A stretch of 64,000 nt of DNA from Bacillota bacterium (GCA_017889585.1 JAGFZX010000010.1:24225-88224); one strand, 5' to 3'; positions 22,368-33,129 are shown, numbered from the stretch's first letter. The notes: generated by a model from the letters alone, not told the origin. Made by a program: numbers and translations.

Positions 22368-23471
22368 ATGAAAATTGCCACTCCCTATTATCTTATTGAT
22401 GAAAAAAAAATATTGCACAACTTACAGATCATTCAGCAGGTACACCAGCTTTCCGGAGCCAAGTCGGTATTGGCGCTGAAGTGTTTTTCCACCTGGTGTG
22501 TATTTGATTTGATGCAAGAGTATATGGACGGCACCACCTCCAGCTCTCTTTTTGAAGCGCGCCTAGGGTTTGAAAAATTCGGTAAAGAGACCCATGCTTA
22601 TTGTGTGGGATATTCACGGGAAGATATCCTGGCCGTAGTCGAATTCGCCGATAAAATTATTTTCAATTCGGTTTCCCAATTAGAAAAATATTACGATGTA
22701 GCGAAATCAAAGAAACTTGGTTTGCGTGTAAATCCAGGAATTAGCCATTCACATTTTGATTTGGCCGATCCAGCACGTAAGCATTCGCGGCTAGGAGTAA
22801 CGGATAAAGATGTACTCGCAAAACAAATACCTCTTCTTAGTGGCTTGATGTTTCATTACAATTGTGAAAATGATGATTTTGACGCTTTTTCCCAGCAACT
22901 TGATGCCATTGGAGATTGCTATGGAGACATGCTCAAACAATTACAATGGGTAAGTCTTGGGGGAGGGCTGTATTTCACCAAAGAAGGTTATCCAATAGAA
23001 AAATTTAGCAAGAAATTGGCGGAATTTGCTGCCGAATTTAATGTTCAGGTCTATTTAGAACCGGGGGAAAGCGCCATTACTGGCTCTGCTGAACTGGTAA
23101 CAAGTGTGGTTGACTTAGTCCATAACCAAATGGATATTGCCATTGTCGACGCGACCGTGGAGGGACATATGTTGGATTTATTGATATACAGATTGTCAGC
23201 CAAAGTAGAGGTAGACGATTTTGAAAATCATAAATACATGGTGGCTGGGAGATCTTGTTTAGCAGGAGATGTTTTTGGAACCTTTAATTTTAAAGATAAG
23301 CTAGAAATCGGTAGTGAAATTCGGTTTGCAGATGCAGCCGGATACACCATGGTTAAGAAGAATTGGTTTAATGGTCTGCAAATGCCGGCCATCGTTGTAC
23401 GAAGATTGGATGATACTGTAGAGGTTATACGAGAGTTCGATTATAACGATTTCAAAAACAGTTTATCATAA
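22368..23471 (+). CDS. nspC: Carboxynorspermidine decarboxylase
   Basis: PLP-type decarboxylase TPYYLIDEKKILHN, LALKCFSTWCVFDLM, GGGLYFTKEGYP, ATVEGHMLD. Confidence 0.9.
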   Translation: MKIATPYYLIDEKKILHNLQIIQQVHQLSGAKSVLALKCFSTWCVFDLMQEYMDGTTSSSLFEARLGFEKFGKETHAYCVGYSREDILAVVEFADKIIFNSVSQLEKYYDVAKSKKLGLRVNPGISHSHFDLADPARKHSRLGVTDKDVLAKQIPLLSGLMFHYNCENDDFDAFSQQLDAIGDCYGDMLKQLQWVSLGGGLYFTKEGYPIEKFSKKLAEFAAEFNVQVYLEPGESAITGSAELVTSVVDLVHNQMDIAIVDATVEGHMLDLLIYRLSAKVEVDDFENHKYMVAGRSCLAGDVFGTFNFKDKLEIGSEIRFADAAGYTMVKKNWFNGLQMPAIVVRRLDDTVEVIREFDYNDFKNSLS

Positions 23472-23500
23472 AAATTTTTAGAAAATCAGGGAGGTATATA

Positions 23501-24760
23501 ATGAAAAAAAATGTTTTAATTGTCGGTGCTGGCGGGGTGGCCCATGTCGTTGCTCATAAATGTGCGATGAATAACGATATCTTGGGTGATATTTGCATTG
23601 CGTCCCGTACTCAGCAAAAATGCGATGAAATCATCGAAAGCGTAATGCGTAAAAACCACTTGAAAGATTCTTCGAAAAAACTGTATTCACGAGAAGTAGA
23701 TGCTCTGGATATTCCGTCTTTGGTTCATGTAATCAAAGATACTAAGTCGGAAATTGTCATCAATGTGGGGCAGTCCTATATTAATATGTCAGTGTTGGAA
23801 GCTTGTATCGAAACTGGTGCAGTGTATATGGATACAGCTATCCATGAAGAACCGGACAAGGTTTGTGAAAATCCGCCATGGTACGCCAATTACGAGTGGA
23901 AACGCAAGGGACGGTGCGCTGAAAAAGGAATTACTGCAATTTTAGGTATCGGGTTTGATCCCGGCGTGGTCAACGCCTGGTGCGCATTGGCGCAAAAAGA
24001 TTATTTCGATACTATTGATACTATTGATATATTGGATGTAAATGCTGGCAGCCATGGTAAGTATTTCGCTACAAACTTCGACCCAGAGATTAATTTCCGG
24101 GAATTTAAGAAAGTTTGGACCTGGATTGACCGAAAATGGGTGTTGCAAGATGTTCACTCCATAAGAGTGGATTATGATTTTCCAGTGGTGGGAGAATGTC
24201 CAGTGTACCTGACAGGACATGATGAGTTACATTCTCTTTCTAAGAATATTGACGCTAATTCCATTCGTTTTTGGATGGGTTTTGGTGATCATTATTTGAA
24301 TGTATTTTCTGTTTTGACCAACATCGGGCTTACTTCGGAAAAACCAGTGGAAATAGCGGAAGGTATGGAAATTGCGCCGCTTAAGATATTAAAAGCCTTG
24401 CTACCGGACCCATCCTCACTGGCTCCTGGCTACACTGGTAAAACTTGTATCGGAAATTATATCCGGGGGACCAAAGACAATGAGCAACGCGAAATCTTTA
24501 TCTATAATACTTGTGATCATGCTGAGTGCTACGAGGAAGTAGAGTCTCAGGCCATAAGCTATACGGCAGGAGTACCACCAGTGGCGGCAGCAATTTTGGT
24601 CGCTCGCGGCGACTGGGACGTGAAGCATATGGTGAATGTAGAAGAACTGAATCCAAAGCCGTTTATCGATTTGCTAAATTTAATGGGCTTGCCTACAGAA
24701 ATTATTGAAGCGCCTGCAGCCTTTACGCCACCGGTCATTGAATCATTAGAGGTTGTTTGA
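23501..24760 (+). CDS. Carboxynorspermidine synthase/dehydrogenase (CASDH; saccharopine dehydrogenase-like)
   Basis: VLIVGAGGVAHVVAHKCA Rossmann motif, YMDTAIHEEPDKVCE; adjacent to nspC. Confidence 0.9.
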   Translation: MKKNVLIVGAGGVAHVVAHKCAMNNDILGDICIASRTQQKCDEIIESVMRKNHLKDSSKKLYSREVDALDIPSLVHVIKDTKSEIVINVGQSYINMSVLEACIETGAVYMDTAIHEEPDKVCENPPWYANYEWKRKGRCAEKGITAILGIGFDPGVVNAWCALAQKDYFDTIDTIDILDVNAGSHGKYFATNFDPEINFREFKKVWTWIDRKWVLQDVHSIRVDYDFPVVGECPVYLTGHDELHSLSKNIDANSIRFWMGFGDHYLNVFSVLTNIGLTSEKPVEIAEGMEIAPLKILKALLPDPSSLAPGYTGKTCIGNYIRGTKDNEQREIFIYNTCDHAECYEEVESQAISYTAGVPPVAAAILVARGDWDVKHMVNVEELNPKPFIDLLNLMGLPTEIIEAPAAFTPPVIESLEVV

Positions 24761-24769
24761 TTATAGATA

Positions 24770-24862
24770 AGAAATACTTGGCTTGTGCCAAGTCTCCAGA
24801 CGCAGGCAGAAACCTTAGTCATTCTTACTTGGAATCAAGAAAGTGATATACTTTCTGCTTAA
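24770..24862 (+). repeat. Dispersed intergenic repeat family 1, copy B (long form)
   Basis: agaaatacttggcttgtgccaagtctccagacgcaggcagaaaccttagtcattcttacttggaatcaagaaagtgatatactttct. Confidence 0.85.
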
Positions 24863-24876
24863 GCGAAAAAGTAACG

Positions 24877-24934
24877 TAAAATACAAAACTCTTGCTGAAT
24901 TTTTGTGGAATTTTGGCAGGAGTTTTGTATTTTA
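24877..24934. terminator. Large hairpin with 15-bp perfect arms
   Basis: taaaatacaaaactc ... gagttttgtatttta. Confidence 0.7.
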
Positions 24935-25052
24935 TGGTAAATATAATAAATACCAATAATTTTTTTGTATTAATAATGGCATAATATTACCTCATTTTGA
25001 CTATGCTGGTAAGATAAAGTATAATGAAATATATTAATTAATTTGAGGGGTA

Positions 25053-25823
25053 ATGGCCGTGAAGTTTGTGCGAAGTTTGGAAAATATGTTTGAAAAATAT
25101 ATTGAAGGTTTTTTTAATAATAAATTTTCGAGTGGTTTGCAACCAGTAGAGATTGCAAAACAGTTGGTCAGGCAAATGGATGATGAACGAACAGTTGGTA
25201 TTTCCCAAATTTACGTGCCAAATTCTTATGTCGTTTACTTAAATAAGGCTGATTATGAACGAATCGGATCATATAGTCAGTCTATTTGTAAAGAACTATC
25301 TCTCTATTTAGTGGAACAAGCGAAGCTTAGAAAGTATACTATTAGCGGAATACCTTTGGTAGAAATTTACCAGGATGATGGTATTGGCAAAGGAAAGTTT
25401 CGTGTGGTCAGTTCCTTTAGCGAACCTTTACCTGAAGAGAATCATGTGCATGATATCGAGGTGGACGTAAGCAAAATATCTGATACTCGTATCTTTGACA
25501 AAGTTGAATGTGATATTATCAAGAAGTCATATTTAGTTGGGGTATTAAAGGTATTAGAGGGGCCAGATGTGGGGGTAAAAGTTGATATGGGTGTTAATCG
25601 CATAAACATTGGGCGCCGGGCAAGTAATGAACTACCGCTGACCGATATGAATACATCTCGTTTACAAGCCTATGTGGTCTATGAAGATAATAAACATGTC
25701 ATATATGATGCCAAGAGTCTTAATGGTACATATGTCAATAATCATCGTATTATGTGTAAAAGGCTAGAGATGGGAGATCATATAAAAATAGGTAATACTG
25801 TTATCTTGTATGAGGTGAATTAA
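25053..25823 (+). CDS. FhaA-like protein (DUF3662 + FHA)
   Basis: LENMFEKYIEGFFNNKFSSGLQPVEIAKQLVRQMDDERTV N-terminus, C-terminal FHA INIGRRASNELPL...SLNGTYVN. Confidence 0.9.
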   Translation: MAVKFVRSLENMFEKYIEGFFNNKFSSGLQPVEIAKQLVRQMDDERTVGISQIYVPNSYVVYLNKADYERIGSYSQSICKELSLYLVEQAKLRKYTISGIPLVEIYQDDGIGKGKFRVVSSFSEPLPEENHVHDIEVDVSKISDTRIFDKVECDIIKKSYLVGVLKVLEGPDVGVKVDMGVNRINIGRRASNELPLTDMNTSRLQAYVVYEDNKHVIYDAKSLNGTYVNNHRIMCKRLEMGDHIKIGNTVILYEVN

Positions 25824-25824
25824 A

Positions 25825-26307
25825 TTGCCCAATAAAGCACTGGTATTTAATGTTATTGGTATTGTATTGCAATATAGTTTGCTTATATTGATATATTATT
25901 TTTTGTATAGAGTTATTAAAACGATCTCGAAAGATTTGAAAATATCTAGGCAAAGTGTTGTATTAGGACAAAAAAAAAATAATTCAGCAAGTTATTATCA
26001 AGGGAAGTTGTTGGTGGTGGATAGCGGACATATTAAATTGGCACAGACTATCTTTATCTTGGGTGAGACAATAACCATTGGGCGGAATGAACATAATGAT
26101 ATTATTATTGATGATGTTTTTGTGTCTTACGAACACGCTAATATTAATAGAAACAAGCAGGGATATTGGTTGATTGATTTAAATAGTACAAATAAAACAT
26201 ATCTTAATAGTCAGCCTGTAGCCGAAGGAGTTTTGCTACAAAATGGTGATATAATTAAAATTGGAGCGGTAACATTTAGCTTTGAGGGGGGAGGGGTATT
26301 GTGCTAG
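25825..26307 (+). CDS. Membrane-anchored FHA-domain protein (FhaB-like)
   Basis: N-terminal TM then TIGRNEHNDIIIDDVFVSYEHA...DLNSTNKTYLN. Confidence 0.9.
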   Translation: MPNKALVFNVIGIVLQYSLLILIYYFLYRVIKTISKDLKISRQSVVLGQKKNNSASYYQGKLLVVDSGHIKLAQTIFILGETITIGRNEHNDIIIDDVFVSYEHANINRNKQGYWLIDLNSTNKTYLNSQPVAEGVLLQNGDIIKIGAVTFSFEGGGVLC

Positions 26308-27020
26308 TACATGTAATATCTGATATTGGGCTAGTTAGGGAAACTAATGAAGATAGTTATATTTGCGAACCGCCGCATTTATTTGTTGTGGCTGATGGAA
26401 TGGGAGGACATGTGGCTGGAGAGATTGCTAGCAAGCTAGCAGCAACCACGGTCAGTCGTTATATTGAGGAAAATAATAGTAACGATAATTACGAAGAGTT
26501 GCTTAAACAAGCAATTATTCAAGCTAATACGTCAATTTATCAGTTATCACAGTCTAAAGAAGACTTTAATGGCATGGGTACTACTGTAACAGCTATATAT
26601 GTTGCTGGAGATACTATTTATTGGGGACATGTTGGTGATAGTCGCATATACTTATTGCGAAATAGAGAATTCAGGCAAATAACAAATGATCATTCATTAG
26701 TCTGGGAATTGGTACAAAGTGGTAATATAACGAAAGAGGAAGCACAGAATCATCCGAAACGAAATATGTTGACTCGAGCAGTTGGTACGAGTTGCCTTAT
26801 TAAAATTGATACAGGTGTAATAGCATGGGAGCCAGGAGATCTTATCTTGATGTGCACTGATGGCTTAACGAATATGGTGAGTGAACAGGATATTTACAGC
26901 TTCATTCAAAATCGGCAAGGTGATTTTGAATCTATCTTAGATCAACTAGTTATTCATGCGAAAAATGCTGGTGGATTAGATAATATTACGACTATTTTAC
27001 TTAAAAATGGGGATGCATAA
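26301..27020 (+). CDS. PP2C-type Ser/Thr phosphatase (Stp/PrpC)
   Basis: RETNEDSY, VADGMGGHVAGEIAS, GHVGDSRIYL, MCTDGLTNMV. Confidence 0.95.
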   Translation: MLVHVISDIGLVRETNEDSYICEPPHLFVVADGMGGHVAGEIASKLAATTVSRYIEENNSNDNYEELLKQAIIQANTSIYQLSQSKEDFNGMGTTVTAIYVAGDTIYWGHVGDSRIYLLRNREFRQITNDHSLVWELVQSGNITKEEAQNHPKRNMLTRAVGTSCLIKIDTGVIAWEPGDLILMCTDGLTNMVSEQDIYSFIQNRQGDFESILDQLVIHAKNAGGLDNITTILLKNGDA

Positions 27021-27023
27021 AAT

Positions 27024-28289
27024 ATGACTAACATAAGGCGCCATGAGCGTACATTGCTCTTGATTGCTGGTGTAATTATGTTAAATGGTATTTTAGCGGT
27101 TAGTTTGACTCTGGGATCTGTTGATTATAATATTATAGGCACTACTTGTGGACTAGTGATTAGTTTTATATTCGTTAATGCACTGCTACATAAGGCAGGA
27201 CATGCTGGTGATCCTCTGCTTTTACCTTTAGCGGCACTACTCGCTGGAATTGGGTTAACAACAATTCTTAGACTTAAGCCTAATTTATTTTTATTGCAAG
27301 CGATGTGGATCGGTATTGGGCTATTATGTTTTTTAATATCCGCATTTATAGCGAGACGATTGGAGCAAATAGCGAAATTTAAATATGTATGTGGCTTCAT
27401 TGGTATTAGTTTATTGTTGTCAGCTATTTTATTCGGCACAGATATTGGTGGGAATAAAAATTGGGTCATTCTTGGACCAATTCGATTTCAACCATCTGAG
27501 TTTGCTAAGATGTTTATAGTGTTATTTTTGGCAGCTTATTTAAGTGAAAGGCGGGAACTACTGACATTAGCGACTAGGCATTATGGACCGCTAGTGTTGC
27601 CACATCCAAGGTTTATTGCTCCCCTTATTGCTGTATGGGGTTTAGGGATGATGATGTTTATCTTGCAGCGTGATATGGGCGCAGCTTTATTATATTTTGG
27701 TATTGCAATCATCATGACTTATATGGTGAGTGGACGACTCAGTTATATAGTAATTGGTTTAATTTTGTTTTTAATTGGCTCACTCCTTTGTTATAAATTA
27801 TATTCCCATATTCAAACACGTGTAGATATTTGGCTTAATCCATGGGCTGATCCGAATGGTAACGCCTATCAAATAGTACAATCATTGTTCGCCTTTGGCT
27901 CAGGCGGAATCATGGGCAGTGGTCTTACATATGGTTTTCCTGGTATGATCCCTGAAGTTCATACCGACTTTATCTTTTCAGCAATTGGCGAAGAAATGGG
28001 GCTTATGGTCGCAGGTGCAGTTATTATTATCTATATTATTATGGTGTATCGTGCCTTTCGCGCCGCCTTATTATCAACAATGCCGTTCAGTATATTGGTA
28101 GCTGGAGGACTCTCAGCCTCTATGGCCTTACAAATTTTTCTAATTATTGGTGGGGTCACTAAATTTTTTCCGTTGACAGGGATTACTTTGCCCTTTATTA
28201 GCTATGGTGGTAGTTCGATCGTTGCTAATTTTATTTTACTAGGTATGTTATTTGCCATATCGGAAGTGAGATCATATGATGCGAAATGA
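27024..28289 (+). CDS. FtsW/RodA/SpoVE (SEDS) family glycosyltransferase
   Basis: GGNKNWVILGPIRFQPSEFAKM, HTDFIFSAIGEEMGL, GVTKFFPLTGITLPFISYGGSS. Confidence 0.95.
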   Translation: MTNIRRHERTLLLIAGVIMLNGILAVSLTLGSVDYNIIGTTCGLVISFIFVNALLHKAGHAGDPLLLPLAALLAGIGLTTILRLKPNLFLLQAMWIGIGLLCFLISAFIARRLEQIAKFKYVCGFIGISLLLSAILFGTDIGGNKNWVILGPIRFQPSEFAKMFIVLFLAAYLSERRELLTLATRHYGPLVLPHPRFIAPLIAVWGLGMMMFILQRDMGAALLYFGIAIIMTYMVSGRLSYIVIGLILFLIGSLLCYKLYSHIQTRVDIWLNPWADPNGNAYQIVQSLFAFGSGGIMGSGLTYGFPGMIPEVHTDFIFSAIGEEMGLMVAGAVIIIYIIMVYRAFRAALLSTMPFSILVAGGLSASMALQIFLIIGGVTKFFPLTGITLPFISYGGSSIVANFILLGMLFAISEVRSYDAK

Positions 28290-29691
28290 CATGAGTGATA
28301 TTGTTAGTAATATTCGTAAAGTGGCTTTTTGTCTCTTGGGTTTACTAGTGATTTTATTTATATATTTGTCATATATACAAGTTGTAGAAAGTAATTTTTT
28401 AGTATCGCACCCGCTGAATCGCCGAAATGCTGAATCAACTCGCCATGTTAAAAATGGTATGATAGTAGATAAAAATGGTGAGAAGTTAGCTTATAGTGAA
28501 AAAAGTCGGGATGGTTTTAAACGGCAATATCCATATGGTTCTATTACTGCTAATGTGGTAGGTTATGATAGTTATCAATATGGTAAGACTGGTATTGAGA
28601 GTACATTTAATACTTATTTGACAGGAATGAATAATCCGCTACGCCACTTAGGGGCCATTAGTCATCTATGGTCAGATCTGCCTGGTAACAACGTTTTGCT
28701 GACACTAGACGCTAAACTGCAGGAAACAGCTTACAGAGAATTAGGTGAGAATCGTGGGGCTATTGTGGTCATGGTGCCTCGTACTGGAGCTATTTTAGCC
28801 ATGGTAAGTAAACCAAGTTTTAATCCGAACACCCTAGATAGTCAGTGGGAGAGTATTTCTACTGCTAGTAATAGTCCACTGCTCAATCGGGCTGTTCAAG
28901 GATTGTATCCCCCAGGATCAATTATTAAAGTAATGATGGCTGATGCAGCATTGACAGAGAATATTGTTGATTTAAAAACGACAATTAATTGTGACGGTGC
29001 TTTAAAAGTACCCCCTGATTATATTTTGGCGGAGAGTGGCCTTAAGGCGCATGGCAGAGTTAATTTAGAGGAAGCCTTGGCAGTTTCTTGCAATGTAACT
29101 TTTGGCAGTTTAGCACTGAGACTTGGTGGCGGGAAGATGGCTAAGACTTTTGACAGATATGGTTTTAAACTTCCTGTTGGCGAAGAACTTCAAGAGGCGA
29201 AATTGCGATTACCTGACTTTAATTCACTGGGAAATGGTGATTTGGCACAAGTGGGTATTGGTCAAGGTAGCTTATTGGTTACCCCACTACGCATGGCGAT
29301 GCTCGCCAGTGCCTTCGCTAATAAGGGAAAGATTATTAAGCCAAATATCGTTACTAAAATTACTGATTCTGATGGTAATGTTATTAAAGAATTCATGCCT
29401 GAAGAGTGGATAACGCCAACGAGTCCTCAACTGGCTGATGCAATAAAGGAAATGATGGTAACGGTAGTAAATGATGGTACAGGAAATGGTGCTTACTTGT
29501 CAGGGACTAGGGTGGCAGGTAAGACTGGTACTGCAGAAAATCCCCATGGAGCTTCACATGCTTGGTTTATTGGATTTGCGCCAGCTGATAACCCTGAGGT
29601 CGCTATAGCGGTTATTGTTGAGAATGCTGGTTCTGGTGGTAGTATAGCAGCGCCAATCGCAGGGAGAATCTTGGCGAAGGCATTACATTAA
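28276..29691 (+). CDS. Penicillin-binding transpeptidase (PbpA/class B)
   Basis: YPPGSIIKVM (SxxK), SCN, KTGTAE motifs. Confidence 0.93.
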   Translation: MMRNDMSDIVSNIRKVAFCLLGLLVILFIYLSYIQVVESNFLVSHPLNRRNAESTRHVKNGMIVDKNGEKLAYSEKSRDGFKRQYPYGSITANVVGYDSYQYGKTGIESTFNTYLTGMNNPLRHLGAISHLWSDLPGNNVLLTLDAKLQETAYRELGENRGAIVVMVPRTGAILAMVSKPSFNPNTLDSQWESISTASNSPLLNRAVQGLYPPGSIIKVMMADAALTENIVDLKTTINCDGALKVPPDYILAESGLKAHGRVNLEEALAVSCNVTFGSLALRLGGGKMAKTFDRYGFKLPVGEELQEAKLRLPDFNSLGNGDLAQVGIGQGSLLVTPLRMAMLASAFANKGKIIKPNIVTKITDSDGNVIKEFMPEEWITPTSPQLADAIKEMMVTVVNDGTGNGAYLSGTRVAGKTGTAENPHGASHAWFIGFAPADNPEVAIAVIVENAGSGGSIAAPIAGRILAKALH

Positions 29692-29707
29692 GGAGGTGAA
29701 GGTTTAC

Positions 29708-31588
29708 ATGATTAATCGAACTCTTGATAAGAGGTACACTATTTTGGAGCATATTGGCGGCGGCGGTATGGCTGATGTTTATCGGGCACATGATAAACTA
29801 TTGGATCGTTCTGTAGCTGTAAAAGTTTTACGCTCACAGTTTGCCAATGATGAACAATTTGTTACGCGTTTTAGACGTGAGGCCCAGGCAGCAGCCCGTT
29901 TGTCTCATCATAATATTGTGAATATGTATGATGTTGGCAAAGATGAAGATGTACATTATATCGTTATGGAATATATATCTGGTGAAACCCTCAAGGAACG
30001 TATTCTGCGGGAACCGCTACCTATCGAAAATTCAGTGCGTATTGCTATTGATATTGCTGAGGGGCTCGAACATGCCCATCAGAATAATTTGGTGCATTGT
30101 GATATAAAACCCCACAATATTCTTATGACTCGTGCTGGACGTATTAAAGTAACTGATTTTGGTATTGCCAAAGCTGTAAGTTCTGCTACAATGCAACATA
30201 CCGGAACCATTATTGGCTCAGTGCATTATTTTTCGCCTGAACAAGCTAAGGGTAGTGCAGTTGATGCTAAGTCCGATATTTATTCTTTAGGTGTTGTATT
30301 ATATGAAATGTTAACTGGCACAGTGCCTTTTAATGGTGAAACGGCAATTAGTATCGCATTGCAACATTTGCAGGACGAACCGCGTCCTATTCGTGAGATT
30401 AAGCCGGAAGTTCCTCCTTTATTGGAAGCTATTGTCCTTAAGGCTATGGCTAAAGATGTAGATCAACGCTTTAATGACATTAGTGAGATGATTGTTGATT
30501 TGAAGTCAGTGAAAAATTACCTTAGAGATGATAATACGCGTCAGTTATCAAGAGGTGATTTTCCTACTCAAATACTACCACGTATTGATGAAGCTATTGC
30601 AAAAGCGCCAGCCAAGGAAATTGTAGGTTCACCAGCTGAGAGTCAATTAGCAAGCAATCATAAACCCAAAGGTTGGAAGTGGGGACTATTAGCCTTGTTA
30701 TTAGTTGGTTTTATGATAGGAGCATTTCTTTCTTTTGGTAAGTTTTGGAGTAACAATGAAGTTACCGTAAATAATGTAGTTGGTAAGCAAATTGATATTG
30801 CCCGTAATATCTTAAGTAATCAGAACTTACGGGTCAGTGAGTCGGAAGCTTTTAGTGACAAAGTACCAGTCGGATGTGTTATCTCTCAGTACCCTGAGGC
30901 TGGTACTGTTGTAAAAGAACAGAGAATGATTGTCCTTGTTATCAGTAAGGGTGGTGAGGTTGCAGTCGTACCTGATCTTAGAGGATTAAATCGTCGCGAT
31001 GCAGAATTAAAAATAAAGAATGCCGGATTGGTCGTTGGTAGGGTTGACGAGCAGTTTAATACTGATATTCCTGCTGATACCATCATTAGTCAGCAACCGC
31101 GTCCACCTGTTCAGGTAAACAAAAATACTTCTATCGATCTTGTTATTAGTAAAGGGGCTGGTCCACGTAAATTTGCTGTGCCTGATTTTCGTGGTACACC
31201 AGTAAATACAATTGGAACACAACTTGACAGTTTAAAATTAAAACAAGGTAAAGTTACTGAGGAAGCAAGTGATAAATACCCGCCCGGAACTATTATCGGA
31301 CAAAATCCTACTCCTGCTACTGAAGTGTCAGAAGGTACGATTGTAGATTTGATAGTGTCAAAAGCGGCAACCAATACTGCTAAAAAGGTAGCTGTACAAA
31401 TAACGGTACCCGAAGGAGCCATTCGTCAAGCTGTGCAGATTGTAGTAACTGATAATAATGGTAGACGCACAATTTATGAAAATGTACATAAGCCTGGTGA
31501 TAAGATTGAAAAGACTGTTGAGGGGATCGGGCAAGTCAGAGTACAAGTATATAGTAATGGAATATTATTGCAAGAACAAACAATATAG
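29708..31588 (+). CDS. Ser/Thr protein kinase with three PASTA domains (PknB/PrkC-like)
   Basis: HCDIKPHNILM, DFGIAKAV, TM segment, three PASTA repeats; ATG 29708 after aggaggtg. Confidence 0.96.
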   Translation: MINRTLDKRYTILEHIGGGGMADVYRAHDKLLDRSVAVKVLRSQFANDEQFVTRFRREAQAAARLSHHNIVNMYDVGKDEDVHYIVMEYISGETLKERILREPLPIENSVRIAIDIAEGLEHAHQNNLVHCDIKPHNILMTRAGRIKVTDFGIAKAVSSATMQHTGTIIGSVHYFSPEQAKGSAVDAKSDIYSLGVVLYEMLTGTVPFNGETAISIALQHLQDEPRPIREIKPEVPPLLEAIVLKAMAKDVDQRFNDISEMIVDLKSVKNYLRDDNTRQLSRGDFPTQILPRIDEAIAKAPAKEIVGSPAESQLASNHKPKGWKWGLLALLLVGFMIGAFLSFGKFWSNNEVTVNNVVGKQIDIARNILSNQNLRVSESEAFSDKVPVGCVISQYPEAGTVVKEQRMIVLVISKGGEVAVVPDLRGLNRRDAELKIKNAGLVVGRVDEQFNTDIPADTIISQQPRPPVQVNKNTSIDLVISKGAGPRKFAVPDFRGTPVNTIGTQLDSLKLKQGKVTEEASDKYPPGTIIGQNPTPATEVSEGTIVDLIVSKAATNTAKKVAVQITVPEGAIRQAVQIVVTDNNGRRTIYENVHKPGDKIEKTVEGIGQVRVQVYSNGILLQEQTI

Positions 31589-31600
31589 CGGGAGATATAA

Positions 31601-32476
31601 ATGCTAAATGGAGTAATCATAAAAGCATATAATAGTTTTTATTATGTGCAGACTGCTGAAAATGTAGTTTCATGTAAGTTGCGAGGGCGTTTTAAAAAAG
31701 AGCGATTTTCACTTTTAGTCGGTGATCGAGTGGAGTATGAAATGGCAGGTTCTGGAAAGGGAATTATTGAAAAGATTTTACCACGCCAGAGCATGCTTAG
31801 AAGACCTATGATTGCTAATATCGATCAAGTGATCCTTACTTTTGCTGCGGTCAATCCTAATATTAGCCGAATATTAGTCGATCGATTTTTAGTGCTCGCA
31901 GAAATGTCAGAACTTGATATTGTTCTGTGTATTAATAAAATAGACCTAGCGGATAGCTCTGAACTTCAGAGTATTGTTGATCATTATAGTGCTATTGGCT
32001 ATATGGTCATTACCATATCAGCTAAAGCTGGTATCGGTATTAATGAACTGCGTAGTAGATTACATGGAAAGATTAGTGTATTTGCTGGTCCATCGGGGGC
32101 TGGTAAATCTACAATTTTAAATAATGTAGAAACAGGTCTTGCATTAGTGACAGGTGAAGTTAGCGAAAAAATTGGTCGGGGTAAGCATACCACTCGGTTT
32201 GCAGAATTATTACCGCTGTCGGGTGGTGGTTTTGTAGTTGATACGCCAGGCTTTAGTTTTACGGAATTTAATGACATGAAGCCAAATGAGCTTATGCACT
32301 ATTTTCCTGAAATATCAGAACGGGCGCATGAATGCAAATTTAGCACTTGTATGCATTTGAGAGAACCTCAATGTGCCATAAAGCAGGCAGTATTAGAAGG
32401 GCAGATTGATGAACAACGCTATCAATCTTATCTTGAGATATTAGAAGAAATTAATGTAAATAAGAAGGGGTTTTAG
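31601..32476 (+). CDS. rsgA: Ribosome small subunit-dependent GTPase A
   Basis: Circularly permuted GTPase: [35 protein letters not shown]. Confidence 0.96.
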   Translation: MLNGVIIKAYNSFYYVQTAENVVSCKLRGRFKKERFSLLVGDRVEYEMAGSGKGIIEKILPRQSMLRRPMIANIDQVILTFAAVNPNISRILVDRFLVLAEMSELDIVLCINKIDLADSSELQSIVDHYSAIGYMVITISAKAGIGINELRSRLHGKISVFAGPSGAGKSTILNNVETGLALVTGEVSEKIGRGKHTTRFAELLPLSGGGFVVDTPGFSFTEFNDMKPNELMHYFPEISERAHECKFSTCMHLREPQCAIKQAVLEGQIDEQRYQSYLEILEEINVNKKGF

Positions 32477-32478
32477 CT

Positions 32479-33129
32479 ATGGAAATTAAAATTGCGCCAT
32501 CCATTTTATCTGCTGATTTTTCTAAGTTAGCAGATGATATAAAGAGAGTTGAAGTTGCTGGAGCTGATATGATCCATATTGATATCATGGATGGTCATTT
32601 TGTACCTAACCTTACCTTTGGCCCGCCAGTTGTAGCATCTATTCGTAAAGTGACTAACTTATTATTTGATGTACACCTTATGGTAAATAATCCGCAAGAT
32701 TTAATAGCGCCATTTGCTCAGGCGGGAGCTGATATCTTAACCATTCATGTTGAAACAGCGCCACATTTGCATCGATTAATACAAAACATAAAAGAGTATG
32801 GGTTAAAAGCGGCTGTATCTCTTAATCCTTCTACACCACTATCTATGATTGAAGAGGTGCTCGATGATATTGATATGTTGTTGATCATGACTGTGAATCC
32901 TGGCTTTGGCGGTCAAAAATTTATTCCTCAGATGCTTGATAAGATTGCTAGATTAAGAAAGATGATTAATGAGCGTAATCTAACAGTGGATATTCAAGTT
33001 GATGGTGGAATTAATAGAGAGACTGCTCGGCAGGTTATCGCTGCGGGGGCGAATATTTTAGTAGCAGGTTCCGCTATTTATCAGGCCGAGGATATTGAAG
33101 AGGCCATTCGTGAGATTAGAGGTACTTGA
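32479..33129 (+). CDS. rpe: Ribulose-phosphate 3-epimerase
   Basis: [50 protein letters not shown]. Confidence 0.97.
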   Translation: MEIKIAPSILSADFSKLADDIKRVEVAGADMIHIDIMDGHFVPNLTFGPPVVASIRKVTNLLFDVHLMVNNPQDLIAPFAQAGADILTIHVETAPHLHRLIQNIKEYGLKAAVSLNPSTPLSMIEEVLDDIDMLLIMTVNPGFGGQKFIPQMLDKIARLRKMINERNLTVDIQVDGGINRETARQVIAAGANILVAGSAIYQAEDIEEAIREIRGT

